Source: Metamycoplasma salivarium
GTDB lineage: Bacteria > Bacillota_I > Bacilli_A > Mycoplasmatales > Metamycoplasmataceae
Direction: 5' to 3'
NCBI RefSeq assembly: GCF_900660445.2
Contig: NZ_LR214938.2
Coordinates: 558,001 to 622,000, forward strand
DNA: 64,000 nt
The stretch's first letter is position 1. Each line of letters starts with the position of its first letter. The position numbers and the translations under genes were made by a program. The notes below the pieces were generated by a model. The model ran no database searches. It was not told the origin of the DNA and was given only the letters and a program-made list of their open reading frames with translations. Shown here one piece after another: positions 34,424 to 44,400 of the stretch.

Positions 34424-35863
34424 TTAAAACATATCTTCTTCATCATCAATGATAGAATATCTTTTTTTCTTTTCTAATGTAGGTTGTTCAATGGTCTTAG
34501 TTTTTGAAACTGTTGTAAAATCATTTTCTTTTGTAATTTCAATTTCTTGTTCTTCTAAAGGAATTTCTTGAGTAATTTCTTTTTCATAATTTTTAAGTTC
34601 TTTAGGTTTAATAGATTTAGAAATATAAGTTTCTGCTGTTTTTTCTAAATTTTCATCTTCTTTTGTTTTAATAGCTTCCATTTCTTGTGTTTTTTGTGGA
34701 TCAACTATTTCAATTGTACTTGTGTAAAATGGATTATCATCAAAGTCAATTGTTTCAACGCTAGGATTAGTTTCATTTTTATTATTAATTTCAGGTTTAA
34801 TAACTTGTGTTTGAATAACGTCAAGTTTTTGCTCATCAGTAACAATTTGCGCAATACCATTGTCCATAATAATGGTCTTATATTTTTTATTTGTATTTAA
34901 TACTTGTGGAATTTCTTTAACTTCATTTTTAGAATCTAACATTGCATTTTTTGTTATTTGTGCTGCTACAAGATCTGGACTTTTAGTTTCAATTTCATTA
35001 GAATGTTTCAAATGAATATCTTCATTATTTTTATTTGTAGCATTAGTTTTTATTGCAATGTCACTTTCAAGTTGATCTTCAATTTTAGACTCTGTTTTAG
35101 CAACATTTTGAGAAATTTTTGGCGTTTGATATACTGTTTTAACTTTTAAATTACTATTTTTTTTGTTAAATAAAATTTTTCTTGCCTCATCTCTTTTTGC
35201 TTTAGAAAAGCTAATTAAATTAAATCTAATGTCGCTTATAAAGAAAATCAAAATTGAGGCTACTAAAATCAAAATGCTCAAACTAAATGAAAAAACAATT
35301 CCGGCGGTTTTTCCCAATAATGTAAAAAATGAATAAATAAAACTGCCAATAATTCCAGCATTTCATTTATAAGGCAAAACTGCATTATGCGATGATGAAA
35401 AAGTTTCAAATCAATTATCAAAAACAATTTTGTATGATTTTCCAGCTGTTGGGAAAACTTTATTAGCCGTAAAATAAATAACACTTCCAAAAATTAGAAT
35501 TGCAAAGAAAAAAATGGCTAATCTTCATAAACTAAAATGAAAAATTTTTGCTGAATATGTATTTTTAAGGTTAAATAATTTTTTAAAAGCAAATAGCATA
35601 ATCCAAACATAAAATAGAATTGAAAACATACCAAAAAAGATGTTGATTGTATATGAATGAATTGTGGTCAATCCTTTTACATTCAAAAAAGAAATTGTCA
35701 TTAAAAAACACAAAAGCAAAATAATCATTGTCCAAATGAAACTTGTGTCTTTTCAAACAAAATAATTTTTTTCTTTCTTTAACTTTATTTTTTCTTTTTT
35801 TAAAGAAAGTTCAATACTATCTTGAATGTTGTCTTCATTTGTTTGATTTTGTTTTTGTGTCAT
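34424..35863 (-). CDS. SpoIIIE/FtsK-like membrane domain protein lacking the motor
   Basis: 479 residues with four to five membrane helices in the first ~240 (TMIILLLCFLMTISFLN; IFFGMFSILFYVWIMLFAF; RLAIFFFAILIFGSVIYF; a helix before and after GKTAGIVFSFSL). The segment NAGIIGSFIYSFFTLLGKTAGIVFSF strongly resembles the G-G-x-x-G-x-x-x-x...G segment of FtsK/SpoIIIE N-terminal domains. The remaining ~240 residues are an acidic, Glu/Thr-rich linker ending EDMF; no Walker motifs or gamma domain follow. In the usual protein the motor would come after such a linker. Transcribed with the RNase J-like gene, 17 bases downstream of it. The family call is inferred. Confidence 0.55.
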
Positions 35864-35880
35864 TTTACTATGCAAAGAAA

Positions 35881-37533
35881 TTAAATTTCATACAATGTTA
35901 TAACAATTAATGGTTCTTTATCGATTGTACGATAAATCTTTCTTTTGATACTCTTTCTTAATTGTTCTTGGATTGCACGCAAGTTAATTTCTTTTGTTTG
36001 TTTCCCTTCAAATTCTCTAAAAAATAATGTATTAATTATATTATAAATTACATCCTTATTATCTTTTGTAATTATTCCATACGAATTAATTTGAAGTTCA
36101 CCAATCGGTTTTTTGGTCTTAAAATCAATCAAAATACTTAATGCTAAAACACCATCACGACCTAAATTTTCTCTTTCTTTAATAACTTCATTTGAGATAT
36201 CACCAATTCCAAAACCATCAATAATTAAATGACCAATATTTTTAATTGTTTGTTTTTGAGAAACCAAATTAAAGTCCTTAAATTCAGCAACTTTTCCATT
36301 TTGTAAGACTAAGCAATTAGCTAAATTCATACCAATATCTCTAGCATCATGGGTTGCTACTACTAAGTATCTATATAAACCTTGAATTGGAATAAAATAC
36401 TTAGGTTTTAATTCCTTTACAAACCTTTTAATATCATCTTTGGTAGGGTGACATGAATAATATTGGTCTGAACTTAGTTCAATTAAATTTGAAGTATTTC
36501 TTGCAACTTCATCTAATGTATAAGCATAATTTACTTCGAGTCCATTAACTGGTGGTGCTATAAAAATAACAGCATCATCAGGTCTAAATTTCAAATACAA
36601 GTCATTATTTGTTGCAATCCTAACGAATCTTAAATATAAACGTTCAATAGCTCCTGTAACTAAAATAACAGCATTATTTGCTTTAGTAGCTTCGCGATAA
36701 TCAATAAATTCAGGTCAAGATAAATTTGCATCAATTTTTTGCACTAAATTTAAAAGTTGTGAATAATTTCTACCATATGTTATTACAGGACGATTATATT
36801 TTTTAGCTAATAGCAAGACTTCATGTGCAGTAATCATATCTTCGTCATAAAGTCCAACAATGATCCTTTGGTTAGGTCTAGCTTCTTGAAATTTATATTC
36901 AATTTTTTTAGAAATTCAAAGTTTATCAATACTTTTACCAGGATAGTTTGATTTGCCTGAATCCATAATAAGAATTTTTAATTCTTTGTTATTCAAAATT
37001 GATTTAATTTTGTCTAAATTAGTTTTTCCATAAGGTCCTAAATCTCCATCAACAAAATTAGTCATTATCAAGATGTTTCCATCATCAACAAAAAAGTTAA
37101 ATCCAATTTGGCCAGGAGTGCTTCCGGCAAGTTCAAATGGTGTTACTATAACATTATTAAATTCGGTTGGCCTATTAATAACTTTGACTTCGTAATTTTT
37201 ATGTTGAATGTCATATTTCGAGATTCTATCAATTAATACAATTTTATTAAATGCTGAAGTATAAATTTTAATATTTTTAAGTTTCATTAAAAGTCAAGGA
37301 ATTCCAGAAAAATTATCATTGTGTATATCGCTTACAAAAATTCCAACAATATCTTTTTGTCTTTTTTCTAAATAGTCAAAATTGCAAATTAAAGTGTCAA
37401 TTCCAGTATGTGAATTAATTGGAACCTTAGTGCCAAAGTTAATTATAAAAAGTTTTTGGTTGATCTCTAGAACATAGCAATTTTTGCCATTTTCATCTAA
37501 TCCCCCTAATGCGTAAAAGTTAATTTTACTCAT
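35881..37533 (-). CDS. RNase J-family protein with a degraded metal-binding site
   Basis: 550 residues, metallo-beta-lactamase/beta-CASP layout: LGGLDENGKNCYVLEI at the N-terminus, IPIQGLYRYLVVATHDARDIGM near residue 370 and the C-terminal domain with the LIIDGFGIGDIS block typical of RNase J. The signature HxHxDH that binds the two metals reads SDIHNDNFSGIPWLL, keeping only one histidine and one aspartate, so exonuclease activity is doubtful. Firmicutes often pair an active RNase J1 with a weaker J2; this looks like the J2 type. Start 37533 follows GGGGGA; 37545 is an alternative. Confidence 0.82.
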
Positions 37534-37736
37534 GGTTTCCCCCATTATCCTAAGAAAAAATAGTTAATTATTTAGATAAATAATATCATAAACTTTATTA
37601 TGTTTTTACTTTAATAGATATAAATTTGATACACAATTTTTATAATTCTTCTCATTTTGGTAAATATACATTTGTAAAAAATGTTGAGCAATTTTGAAAA
37701 AAATATTTTTTTCATAACATTTTTGTTTTTTTAATA
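37534..37736. other. Intergenic region between the RNase J-like gene and 5S rRNA
   Basis: No gene is seen. It must hold the divergent promoters of both neighbours and is very AT-rich. Confidence 0.4.
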
Positions 37737-37742
37737 TATACT
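37737..37742 (+). promoter_or_regulatory. -10 element of 5S rRNA
   Basis: TATACT seven bases before the predicted mature 5' end, so transcription begins at or next to the rRNA. Confidence 0.5.
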
Positions 37743-37747
37743 ATTAC

Positions 37748-37850
37748 TTAGCAACCATAACGAAGGGGTTCCACCTGATACCATTCCGAACTCAGCAGTT
37801 AAGCCCTTCAGTGCCGATGATACTCACAAGGGAAAGTAGGTCGTTGCTTT
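37748..37850 (+). rRNA. rrf: 5S ribosomal RNA
   Basis: The ends pair (AGCAAC with GTTGCT) and the interior has the conserved segments CCACCTGATACCATTCCGAAC and CAGTTAAGC, the loop B/C signature, plus GATGATACT and GGGAAAGTAGG of helices IV-V. About 103 bases, short as in mycoplasmas. It stands alone without 16S or 23S genes, a known arrangement in several mycoplasmas. Confidence 0.95.
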
Positions 37851-37868
37851 TTTTATTACTCTTTTTAT

Positions 37869-37876
37869 GCTAAAAT
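37869..37876 (+). promoter_or_regulatory. Putative -10 element of whiA
   Basis: TATGCTAAAAT, an extended -10 of the mycoplasma type, lies ~20 bases after the 5S rRNA end. It overlaps the upstream in-frame ATG at 37867 and so favours the ATG at 37897 as the whiA start. Confidence 0.45.
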
Positions 37877-37896
37877 TAATAAGAAAGTTACATCAA

Positions 37897-38739
37897 ATGG
37901 ATCTTATAAGACAAAAAACATTTAGCTTCTTAATCAAAGAAGAAATTATGAATAAAAAATATACCAAAGAAGACCAAAAAGCTTTACTTTTTGGATTTTT
38001 CTCTTGTGGTGATTTTAATAATGAAAACATTTATGTGACTATTAATTCAAAGGAAGTATTTGAATTTATTAAAAATTTGTTAATTAAACATAATTTTGAA
38101 TTTGCAAATGATAAGAAAAACCAATTTTTGGTAAAACAAAGCATATTTAACTTTAAAGAAATAAAAAAAGACAACAATTTTTTTGCAGGATGTTTTTTAA
38201 ATGGTGGTTCAATTAGTTCAATTGATAGTGTAAGTTATCATTTAGAAATTAAATTTTTTAATGAGCAATTTGCAAATCTAATGATTAATATATTTGAAAA
38301 ATTTGATATTTTTTTTAAAACAATTCAAAGAAAAAGTTCATTTGTTTTATATCTCAAAAAAATAGAAAATATCTGTGATTTTTTAAAGGCAATTGAAGTT
38401 TATCAAGCTTATTTAGATTTTGAAGAAGCAAAAATTGAACGTGATTTCAACAACAATATTAACAGAATTACTAATTTTGATTTTTACAATCAAAAGCGAA
38501 TTGCAGAAGTTAACAATAGATTTTTAAATAACTATAAGCTAATTATTGAAAAACAAATGACAGAATTATTTTCTCAAGCAGAACTTACATTTTTTGAACT
38601 TAAAAAAGAAAATTTAGATTTAAGTTTAATTGAATTAGCAAATTTAATGTCGTCTAAAAAAATTTATCGTTCAAAATCTTCATTAAATAGATATTTACTT
38701 AAATTAGAAAACATAGCGAAAAAGCTGATAAATAATTAG
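37897..38739 (+). CDS. whiA: DNA-binding protein WhiA
   Basis: 280 residues. The N-terminal LAGLIDADG-like fold is recognised from TFSFLIKEEI, FFAGCFLNGGSISSIDSVSYHLEI, and the family fingerprint FEEAKIERDFNNNINRITNFDFYNQKRIAEV; the C-terminal helix-turn-helix spans ELANLMSSKKIYRSKSSLNRYLLKL. Acts in cell division/chromosome functions in Gram-positives. An alternative start at 37867 adds ten residues that do not fit the family. Confidence 0.92.
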   Translation: MDLIRQKTFSFLIKEEIMNKKYTKEDQKALLFGFFSCGDFNNENIYVTINSKEVFEFIKNLLIKHNFEFANDKKNQFLVKQSIFNFKEIKKDNNFFAGCFLNGGSISSIDSVSYHLEIKFFNEQFANLMINIFEKFDIFFKTIQRKSSFVLYLKKIENICDFLKAIEVYQAYLDFEEAKIERDFNNNINRITNFDFYNQKRIAEVNNRFLNNYKLIIEKQMTELFSQAELTFFELKKENLDLSLIELANLMSSKKIYRSKSSLNRYLLKLENIAKKLINN

Positions 38740-38768
38740 TTTTTAATTTAAGTTAGAACATTATTTTT

Positions 38769-38774
38769 TATAAT
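38769..38774 (+). promoter_or_regulatory. -10 element of the restriction-modification operon
   Basis: Perfect TATAAT 25 bases before the methyltransferase start; GAAGGAAG at 38787-38794 is the ribosome site. Confidence 0.55.
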
Positions 38775-38799
38775 TAAGTTATAAATGAAGGAAGTAAAT

Positions 38800-39470
38800 A
38801 TGAAAACCAATAATTTTAATCAAATTGAAGAAATTTTGGAAGACAAAATTGTGTTTAATGATCGTAATAGTTAAATGAATATATTAATTCTACTATTGCG
38901 CGCAACAAAAATAGTATTACACATGCATTTAATTATGCAAATGATGATGAATGATATACAACAAGAGAAGATGTACAACACTTTATTGATAATGCAAAAA
39001 TACCTAAAAATAAGATAATTTGATGCCCTTTTGATACAAAAAACTCTAATTTTGTTTTTATTTTTGAAAAAAATGGTTACAAAGTAGTTTATTCTCACAT
39101 ATGAGATGGTCAAGATTTTTATAGTTATGAGCCTAAGAAATGGGATATCATTGTATCTAATCCACCCTTTAGGAATAAACATAAATTATTGGAAAGATTA
39201 TTGACTTTTAATAAACCTTGAGCATTAATATTTGGAATTCAATGTTTGAATAGTGAAAAATTTTGCGATATGTTACAAAAATTTGAACGTCCTCAATATG
39301 TACATTTGAAAAGAAGAATGTGTTTTACTAAAGATAGTATTAATTATGACTTAAATAATTTGCAACGTCCTTCATTTGCAACTATGTGAGTTTGCAATAA
39401 TTTATTTGATAAAGACATTCAAGTTTGGTCGGGTGTTAATTATAAAAAAGATAAGAAGGAATATTGTTAA
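38800..39470 (+). pseudogene. Adenine-specific DNA methyltransferase, frameshifted
   Basis: The well-initiated frame at 38800 (MKTNNFNQIEEILEDK) stops after 24 codons at TAA 38872. From 38871 in another frame the protein continues LNEYINSTIARNKNS and on to NDDEWYTTREDVQHFI, IIWCPFDTKNSNFVFIFEKNG and DIIVSNPPFRNKHKLL, with motif IV NPPF of N6-adenine methylases, resembling phage-type DNA adenine methyltransferases. Reading needs TGA as Trp at five or more places. A one-base loss near AGTTAAATG explains the shift. It ends at 39470 overlapping the nuclease ATG, so it belongs to a restriction-modification pair. No good alternative start exists in the second frame. Confidence 0.75.
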
Positions 39471-40708
39471 TGACAATTTCTGTATCACAGTCCTTTATTA
39501 ATGTAACAAAAACTCACTTTAAGAATGAATATCGCAGAGAAATAAATAATGATGAAATATTTCATAAAATTTTTGAATTGCTCATTTTTGATCAAAAAAT
39601 TGATAATCAAATTCTATATGCAAATATTAATTGAAAAATTATTGATGATAAATTTCAAGGCGTGTATATTCCAAAAGATAATGAAGTTATTTATTTTACA
39701 CAAATATTAAATCCAATAAATAATGTACCAAAAAGCAGAAACACTTTTTTGGCGCAAAATTATTATCCTTGCAAGAATTTTGCTTTGTCAAAAAATGCAA
39801 ATTTATCAATTTCTATTAATCCATTTAATTTAAGAGATTTTAATCCAGAAGTATTAGCAAATACAATCTTAAAAGATATCAAGGTTTTAAAAACATTGAA
39901 TGTCATATTTAATTTATCTTTTCAAACTAATGATAATATTTATTCAACTCTAGAAAATTACTTGAATGATATTAGGGAGATAAAACAACGTAATAAACAC
40001 AACAATTCTACATTTGTGCTTTATGACGAAGACGAAATAACATTGTATGGTAAAGTAGATGGAGCTAATAAATCAACAACTTTTCTAACAATGGAAATAT
40101 TAAATTATTTTGCTCAAATTATGGAAAAGAACCTATATTTCTTTAATATTTCAAAAAACAAACTTTCAAATAACATTGTAGAATTTTTACTTAAAAATAA
40201 TTTTCGCATATTGCATTCTAATGGGGAATATATATTACAAAATATTAAAAACAAAGCACAACCTATTGTCACTAATAGACTAGAAAGAAATCAAAATGTA
40301 TTTATGGGTAATATTTTGCTGAAATATTCAAATATTGAAAATCAAATTGATTTACATAAATGCTTTTGTTGTGACTATCCTGTTTATAATAATTTAATAA
40401 AAGCACATATCTATAGAGTAGCTGATTTAGACAAATTGAATGATAAAGACTTAGCAAGAAAATTAGTAATTTCTGGAGATAATGGTTTTTTATTTTGCCC
40501 CAATCATGACAAAGAATTTGAATATGGGTTAATTTATTTTGATCTTGAGTCAAAAAGATTTTGTGTTAATAAAAACAAAGGATTATCAGGAGATATATTA
40601 GATTTTATTGGAAAAAGATTGACCAGAAATTTAATTTTTGAAAATGAATTTTCGCAAGAATTTATTTATTGTGTAAATGAGCATATAAGAAGAATAAATA
40701 AAAACTAA
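39470..40708 (+). CDS. HNH-type restriction endonuclease (putative type II)
   Basis: 412 residues. Near residues 297-360 there is an HNH module: a CxxC pair (CFCCDYPV), the catalytic histidine region IKAHIYRVADL, and NGFLFCPNHDKEFEYGLIYFD, a pattern found in C-terminal HNH nucleases of restriction enzymes. The N-terminal ~290 residues would recognise DNA. It overlaps the preceding adenine methyltransferase by one base, which is the basis for calling it the restriction partner. The frame is intact except for one TGA-Trp. Recognition site unknown. Confidence 0.7.
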
Positions 40709-40712
40709 CAAG

Positions 40713-42374
40713 TTAGTCCTTATTAGTTTCATTTTCATTTTTTATTTCATTATTAATTTCAATTGTGACACTATTCGAAATATCTTTCATAATGTACGTG
40801 TCATAACCCACTAAAAAGTCTTTGAAAAAGCGTTTTATTTTCTTAAAAATCAAATGCTTTGATTTATTCACTTCATTTACATAAATAATTATTTTGTTAA
40901 ACTCATAGGCATATTTTACAAAAATAGATGTTGTTTCATTAACTACAAAATGAGCAATGTATTTTTCATTTATATCTTCAAAATTTCTTAAATCAACAAC
41001 TTTATTGGGAATAAAACCTGCAATTTCTTTTTGTGAAAATAATTTTGTCTCAAAAGCTTCTAAATTAGATTCATCAACTGCAATATGAACTTCATTTAAA
41101 ATAAATTCTTCAGTAGTTTTAGCTAAATTTTCATAAATTGTTGATAAATTATTATTTTGAGTTTTATAGTAATTTAACATATCGGCAATAATTGATAAAC
41201 TAATCATAGAATCAGGGATGTTAATTAATTTATTTTCAAAATAAAGCTTGTAATTTTCTGAAAAATAAGCACTATTTTCACTAAGCTTTTTTAAATCATC
41301 ATTATTAGTTAAAGTTGGATAGTAATTTATGGAATTTTTTTCACAAATCTTTTCACAAATTTTTGTATTAATGATTGGGGAAATAAATAAGTTTTTAATT
41401 TCTTTGAAGCTTTCATTTGTTGAATGTAAACTATTTAAATAAGTTAATAAAACAGCAAACAATTTATATGAATTTACAAGTTTGTATCTTTTAATGAAAT
41501 GATTATTGCATTTTTCATAAAGATAAATTCTTTCATAATCATATGAAAATTTTATGACATAGTCATAACTATGGAACATAAAGACATTTTTATCAATAAA
41601 ATTCTGGTTTTTATTTTTCTTTATATCAATAAATTCATAAAAAATGTCATTTCAACCCAAGATCTTTTTAGTGAATGGGAGTATTGTTTTATCACCAATA
41701 ATTCCTAATTTTAAAATCCTATTTCCGATTTTATTGTAGTTAAAATCTAACACAAAATTTGCATATTCCTCAAGCAGCATATTGACATTAAAAAATTGAG
41801 GTTTATCAACAAATGTTTTAACATCAAATATGTTAATTTTGTTATATATTTTTTCAACTTCTTTAAACAATTCGTCTTTAATTAAATTACCTTCACGATC
41901 TAAAAATTCAATTGAAAAATTATCTAAATTATCAAATTTAGAAAGATAAATAATGCCATCTAGTTTTTCAATTTTTTTAGCAGCAAAACTTAAAAATTGT
42001 CTTGTTATAGCAAAATTATTTTCAAAAGCTAATGCATTTGCTCCATATGCATTTAAAACTTGAATTATTTGGTCAACATAATTTGCTTTTTTAGGAAAGA
42101 TTGTGTCCGAGCAAACTAAAATATTAAATTTTCCTACTGCAACTTGTTTGATTAAAAGTGCAGATAAATATGCTTTTGTTAAACCTTTTATAGTTGCATC
42201 ATTAAATGCATTGTAACCTAATGCAAATTTACCAATAAAACGATTTTTTTTGGTTCTAAACGAATCAAAAAAATACTCATTTATGATTGTTCGTTCAATT
42301 TTCTTTAGTTCTTTAGTTTTTTTAGAATTTCTTTTGAAATAGTCATATCAGGGTGCAAAATTGTGTTCATACAT
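40713..42374 (-). CDS. Phosphohexomutase-like protein lacking catalytic motifs
   Basis: 553 residues. The domain pattern of phosphoglucomutase/phosphomannomutase can be followed: an N-terminal block (KRNSKKTKELKKIERTIINEYFFDSF), RFIGKFALGYNAFND where FGTAGIRG stands in active enzymes, FNILVCSDTIFPKKAN for the VVIAHDNR strand, and IPDSMISLSIIADMLNYYKTQNNNLSTIYENL for the conserved helix after the sugar-binding loop. The active serine loop TASHNP is replaced by LSKFDN, and DGDADR and EES motifs are missing. Length is that of the family, so it is a kept, non-catalytic paralogue rather than a fragment. Convergent with the HNH nuclease, 4 bases apart. Confidence 0.6.
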
Positions 42375-42414
42375 ATTACTTATTTTATATTAAATCTTAA
42401 AAACTAATAGTTGT

Positions 42415-43113
42415 TTATTGCTTTTTGAGTCTTAATGTTTTTAGATATGCCTTTTTATCATTACTTATTCTAAAACTATCAATACATTTTTGAATCGTTT
42501 TGTTATGAATAAATAAATCTATGTTTTTTGCTTCTAAAATTTTAATTCCAAATTCATATTTTTTAATGCAAACTTCTGACAAATATCATGCAATCATCAT
42601 TTTGACATAATAATCATCATTTTTAATTTTGTTAATTAAGTTTTGTGATCTTTCTAAATAAATATCATCAATAAAATATTTTAAAAGCATTCTTATACCA
42701 AATCTTATTTTGTAAGTTTCATTACTTTTAATTCATTTTTCAATATTTTCATATAGTTTTTCATCGACTTTAAAAATTTTAGGTAACAAAGTATCAGTTA
42801 TCATTCAATTATTAGCATAAGGAAGTAAAGAATTTATTTGTTTAATTAGTTCGTCAAAGTCTTTAGTTTTAGCAATTATGTAACAATGAAGCAATGTTTC
42901 ATCTAGATATTTATGAGGCAAATCCTTTATGAAATTTAATGCTAAATCATAATTATCTTTCAAAAGTGATTTTGCTAATTTTTTTAAGAAAGGTAATTTA
43001 ACTCCCAAAATTGAATTTTTATTAATATTAGGTATTAATTTACTAGCAAATTCAATGTTTTTATTATCTTTATTAGCAATTAAATAATTTCTTATATCTG
43101 CAACATTTCTCAT
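42415..43113 (-). CDS. DNA alkylation repair protein, AlkD-like
   Basis: 232 residues of HEAT-like helical repeats. GVKLPFLKKLAKSL, the LDETLLHCYIIAKTKDFDEL repeat, NNWMITDTLLPKI and MMIAWYLSEVCIKK match the AlkC/AlkD family, which removes alkylated bases from DNA by wrapping it. Several TGA-Trp codons. Divergent from ackA. Confidence 0.8.
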
Positions 43114-43153
43114 ATGTTTTTTCCCTAACTTTTTATATTTTTAAATATTTAAT

Positions 43154-43159
43154 TATAAT
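43154..43159 (+). promoter_or_regulatory. -10 element of ackA
   Basis: Perfect TATAAT, 27 bases before the ackA ATG; GGAGATG at 43175-43181 is the ribosome site. Confidence 0.55.
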
Positions 43160-43185
43160 ATAAGGAAATTTAGTGGAGATGTAAT

Positions 43186-44379
43186 ATGATGAAAAAAATG
43201 CTGATAATTAATGCTGGTTCAAGTTCTATCAAATGAGTTTTATTTAATGATAATTTAACTATCGATGCAAAAGGTCGGATTCAACGAATTAAAATGAAAC
43301 AATCTATTCTTGAATTGTCCTTTGAAGATAAAAATTATGAAGAAATTAAGGATTTGCCTTCTTTTTTAGAAGCAGTTAAAAACTTGATTCGACTTTGGAA
43401 AGAACATAATGTTATCAAAGATTATTCTGAAATTAAATCTGTTGCATTTAGAGTTGTCAATGGTGGTCCATTTTTAAGAGACACTTGCGAAGTTACTGAA
43501 AAAGCTATTTGTTATTTGAAAGATGCTATTGATTTAGCACCAGTTCATAATCCAGGCGTGTTAGAAACAATCGATGCATTTTTGAAACTACTACCTAATG
43601 TAAAAATGACAATGCATTTTGATACATCATTCCACAAAACTTTAGATAAGGTTGCATATTCTTATCCAATCAATAAAGAATTTGCTGAAAAATATAACAT
43701 TCGAAAATATGGATTTCATGGATTAAACCACCACTACATTACTGAAAAACTTCAAGACATTTTGCATAAAAAAACTGTAAATCTAGTTTGTATGCATATT
43801 GGTAATGGTGCAAGTTTATGTGCAATTAAAGATAGCAAATCAATTGACACATCAATGGGATTTACCCCACTAGCAGGAGTTATGATGGGGACAAGGTCAG
43901 GTGATATTGACGCTTCTATAATCCCTTACATTATGCAACACGCTAATATGAGCTTAGAACAAGTTATGTATATGTTAAATCATAATTCAGGACTTTTGGG
44001 GGTAAGCAAAGTATCTGCGGATATGCGTGATATTGAAGAACATCTAACCGAAGAAGATAGTAAATTTGCATATGACCTTTATATTTCAAGAATTAGTGAT
44101 TATTTAATTAAATACATCAACAAACTTGGCAAAAATATTGATGCTTTAGTTTTTACAGCAGGTGTTGTTGAAAATAATAGTGATGTAAGAAAAAACATTA
44201 TTAAAAAAATTAGTTTATTAGATTTAGAAATTGATGATAAATTAAATGATAAAAATGATGATTATCAAGATTACAAACTAATTTCTTCTAAAAAATCTCA
44301 AATACCAATTTATGTTATTAGAGCAAATGAAGAAGTATATATTGCTAAAGAAGCTAGAAATTTTTTAAGCAATAAATAA
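43186..44379 (+). CDS. ackA: Acetate kinase
   Basis: 397 residues. All family signatures are present: INAGSSSIKW at the N-terminus, MHFDTSFHKTL, GFHGLNHHYI, HIGNGASLCAI and TPLAGVMMGTRSGDID. It makes ATP from acetyl phosphate, the usual last step of mycoplasma energy metabolism. No pta gene is adjacent. ATG 43186 and 43189 are both possible. Confidence 0.97.
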
Positions 44380-44400
44380 AATAAGAAGAAAGGAAATAAA

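Noticed and set aside
35278-35490. Second minus-strand frame overlapping the SpoIIIE-like gene
   Set aside because: It is in another frame; reading TGA as Trp gives one continuous 479-residue protein covering this stretch.
38871-39182. Minus-strand open frame opposite the methyltransferase
   Set aside because: The plus strand has clear NPPF and flanking methylase motifs; the minus-strand frame is a shadow.
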